Assembly (NCBI RefSeq): GCF_026008495.1
Contig: NZ_BQUN01000041.1
Location: forward strand, 44,538-108,537
Origin: Streptomyces sp. A012304
Lineage (GTDB): Bacteria; Actinomycetota; Actinomycetes; Streptomycetales; Streptomycetaceae
DNA length: 64,000 bases
Reading direction: 5' to 3'
Numbering within the stretch: position 1 is the stretch's first letter; the number at the start of each line of letters is the position of its first letter. A model generated the notes under the pieces. That model saw nothing but the letters and a program-made list of their open reading frames with translations. It was not told where the DNA came from and made no database searches. A program made the translations under genes and the position numbers. This document shows, piece by piece, positions 62,774 to 64,000 of this stretch.

Positions 62774-62792
62774 GATCGGGTGGCGCCCGATC
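62774..62792. terminator. Small hairpin between phosphatase and DUF4937-like gene
   Basis: GATCGGG-TGGCG-CCCGATC: perfect 7-bp stem, 5-base loop, in the 118-base spacer, just upstream of the phosphatase start. It may be a weak terminator of the gene ending at 62880 or a regulatory element. Confidence 0.4.
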
Positions 62793-62879
62793 GAGCACCC
62801 GTACGGCCCCTATACGGCGTAGGTCACACGGATCCCGCACCAGAAGTCACCCTGAGCGCCCGATGAGCGGGTCCGGAAA

Positions 62880-63485
62880 TCAAACCGTCCAGGTCGGTTC
62901 GAGTTCCACGATGTCGCCGGTCAGGGAGGAGATGTCCGCTTCCGTCTGGGCGCGCAGCGCGAGCCGCTCGACCCGTTCGGTGCGGTACTTGCCGTGCTCG
63001 GCCTCCGAGCGCCACATCGACAGCACCAGGAACTCGTGTCCCGGAGCCTCGGCGAACAGCCCACGGATCATGCCGGGTGAACCGGCCATGGCGGGGTTCC
63101 ACACCTTCTCCTGCATGAGCGTGAAGTGCTCGGCACGCTCCTCGTGGACCCGGCACAGGGCCACCCGCAGCAGGTCGGCGTCGGTGAAGCGGGGCTCGAA
63201 GCCGGTCTTCACGTCGAAGCGGTAGTCGAAGAGCCGGACCTGGGCGTCCTTGAAGGTGCCCGCCTGGGCGGCCGCGAGCCGGTCGTGGGAACGGGCCATG
63301 AAGGAGTCGTAGAAGGCACGGCTCTCCCAGAACGCGAAGACATGCGCGACGGAGGGCCGCCCCCTGCTCCAGCCCCCGCCCTGTCCCCGAAATCCCGGCT
63401 CCCCCGGAAGCCCCGCCCACTTCCGCTGCCCCCGCTCGAAACCGCGGCGGTCCACCACGGTGCAGCGAATCCACTTGACCAGCAC
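62880..63485 (-). CDS. DUF4937/YdbC-like family protein
   Basis: A 201-residue soluble protein resembling the YdbC/DUF4937 family, with a ferredoxin-like dimer fold related to antibiotic-biosynthesis monooxygenases. The start region is VLVKWIRCTV, with two repeats of a FW/MWRS-type pattern (HVFAFWESRAFYDSFMARSHD and FLVLSMWRSEAEHGKY, quoted for their WES/WRS cores). Function unknown. The start is the GTG at 63485, since the family begins with VKWIRC-type sequence. There is no Shine-Dalgarno sequence, and TACCAT (63492-63497) six bases before the GTG could be a -10 for a leaderless message. Confidence 0.75.
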   Translation of the reverse strand: MLVKWIRCTVVDRRGFERGQRKWAGLPGEPGFRGQGGGWSRGRPSVAHVFAFWESRAFYDSFMARSHDRLAAAQAGTFKDAQVRLFDYRFDVKTGFEPRFTDADLLRVALCRVHEERAEHFTLMQEKVWNPAMAGSPGMIRGLFAEAPGHEFLVLSMWRSEAEHGKYRTERVERLALRAQTEADISSLTGDIVELEPTWTV

Positions 63486-63637
63486 CGCGCCATGGTAAGG
63501 CCACAGGGCGTGGCGCCGGTCACTCTCGGACGCGGAGCGCGCCTGCGAGTGTCCACGCGCGCGTGGCAGGATGGACAACCGGCCCTGATGATCGGCGAGT
63601 TCGGGGCGAGGACAGACGGGAACGGGGAGGGAGTCCG

Positions 63638-64000
63638 GTGAAGGGCCTCAGCAAGGGGATCCGCAAGGTCGAGATCGCGCTCAAGTGGGACCCGAGTCCG
63701 GCGGGGCAGCCGCCCACCGACCTGGACGTGGTGGCCGCGACGTATCTGACGGACGATCCGCAGGGCGACCCGGCCTACGTGGTGCACTTCGACAGCCGCT
63801 CTCCCGACGGCACCATCTACCTCAACCGGGACAGCAAGGACGGAAAGGGCTTCGGCTGGGACGAGGTCCTGACGGTGGAGCTCGAGCGGCTGGACGCCCG
63901 CTACGCGCGCGTGGTCGTCGGGGTCGTCATCCAGCAGCGCCCCGGGCGCCGCACCTTCGTCAGCGTGCTCAATCCCGCCGTTCGGATACGCGAGGGGTAC
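63638..64000 (+). CDS. TerD family protein (partial, runs off the right edge)
   Basis: The first 121 codons of a TerD-domain protein. VKGLSKGIRKVEIALKWDPS leads into TDLDVVAATYL and the calcium-site-like loop LNRDSKDGKGFGWDE, followed by RYARVVVGVVIQQ. TerD proteins bind Ca2+ and belong to tellurite-resistance/stress complexes, and Streptomyces has many paralogues involved in development. The start is the GTG at 63638 with GGGGAGGGAG just upstream. The stop lies beyond 64000, so the length is unknown. Confidence 0.88.
   Translation, partial: MKGLSKGIRKVEIALKWDPSPAGQPPTDLDVVAATYLTDDPQGDPAYVVHFDSRSPDGTIYLNRDSKDGKGFGWDEVLTVELERLDARYARVVVGVVIQQRPGRRTFVSVLNPAVRIREGY

Overview
The window looks like the central, conserved part of a Streptomyces chromosome. 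GC is very high throughout, GTG and TTG starts are common, and many neighbouring genes overlap by 1-4 bases. Several genus markers are present: hrdB (principal sigma factor), sepH (septation), cutRS, parC and parE, a DasR-type operator before ptsH, a c-di-AMP (ydaO-type) riboswitch before an M23 peptidase, and a TerD family gene at the right edge. From memory the gene order matches the S. coelicolor SCO5806-SCO5870 stretch, read here in reverse. I found no tRNA, rRNA, insertion sequence, prophage or CRISPR. I saw no block with foreign base composition.

Layout, left to right. 0.1-4 kb: DUF3710, dut and a thioesterase on the minus strand, divergent from a DUF3093 membrane protein, then a repeat-containing hypothetical and DUF4193. 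4.4-6.3 kb: cutS and cutR. 6.7-11.7 kb: a small ORF, an inositol-monophosphatase family enzyme with hemH, and an MFS exporter overlapping a lactone oxidase. 12-20.6 kb: sepH, a rhodanese, a two-domain VOC protein, thymidine kinase, an alkaline-phosphatase family protein with DUF5998, and a GNAT/NDP-forming acyl-CoA ligase fusion. 20.7-26.2 kb: ptsH with a DasR site, a GntR regulator, the riboswitch-controlled M23 peptidase, and a pair of M16 peptidases. 26.5-40.9 kb: parC, a CobW GTPase, an iron-box gene of the sucrase/ferredoxin family, a CitA-type two-component system, a cation/acetate-type symporter with its DUF485 partner, a NarL-type two-component system, a shortened DUF1453-like gene, and parE. 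41-45.6 kb: a small zinc-ribbon protein, a secreted trypsin-like protease, hrdB and a FadR-type regulator. 45.7-55.6 kb: an ABC ATPase-permease fusion, a Nudix protein with a winged-helix tail, a glycogen-debranching-like protein, DUF4192, and a divergent RecQ-like helicase with a phosphoribosyltransferase-like tail. 56-64 kb: two unrecognised conserved proteins, rnhB, a TetR/MFS pair with two palindromic operators, an ADP-ribosylglycohydrolase, a histidine phosphatase, a DUF4937-like protein and a truncated terD.

How it fits together. Much of the window is housekeeping: chromosome decatenation (parC/parE), principal transcription (hrdB), division (sepH), nucleotide hygiene (dut, tdk, rnhB), haem (hemH) and PTS sugar signalling (ptsH). 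Interleaved are local regulatory units in which the regulator sits beside its probable target: TetR with MFS, NarL-type RR/HK next to the symporter, CitA-type HK/RR on its other side, the c-di-AMP switch with the wall hydrolase, and the DasR box with ptsH.

I did not find a clearly new multi-gene system. The observations most worth following up are the RecQ-PRTase fusion divergent from DUF4192, the ABC ATPase-permease fusion with a long disordered linker, three patches of decaying tandem repeats at gene 3' ends, a possible leader peptide plus hairpin upstream of the zinc-ribbon gene, and the truncated DUF1453-like gene. Coordinates were worked out by hand. Where the start codon is uncertain, the entry says so.
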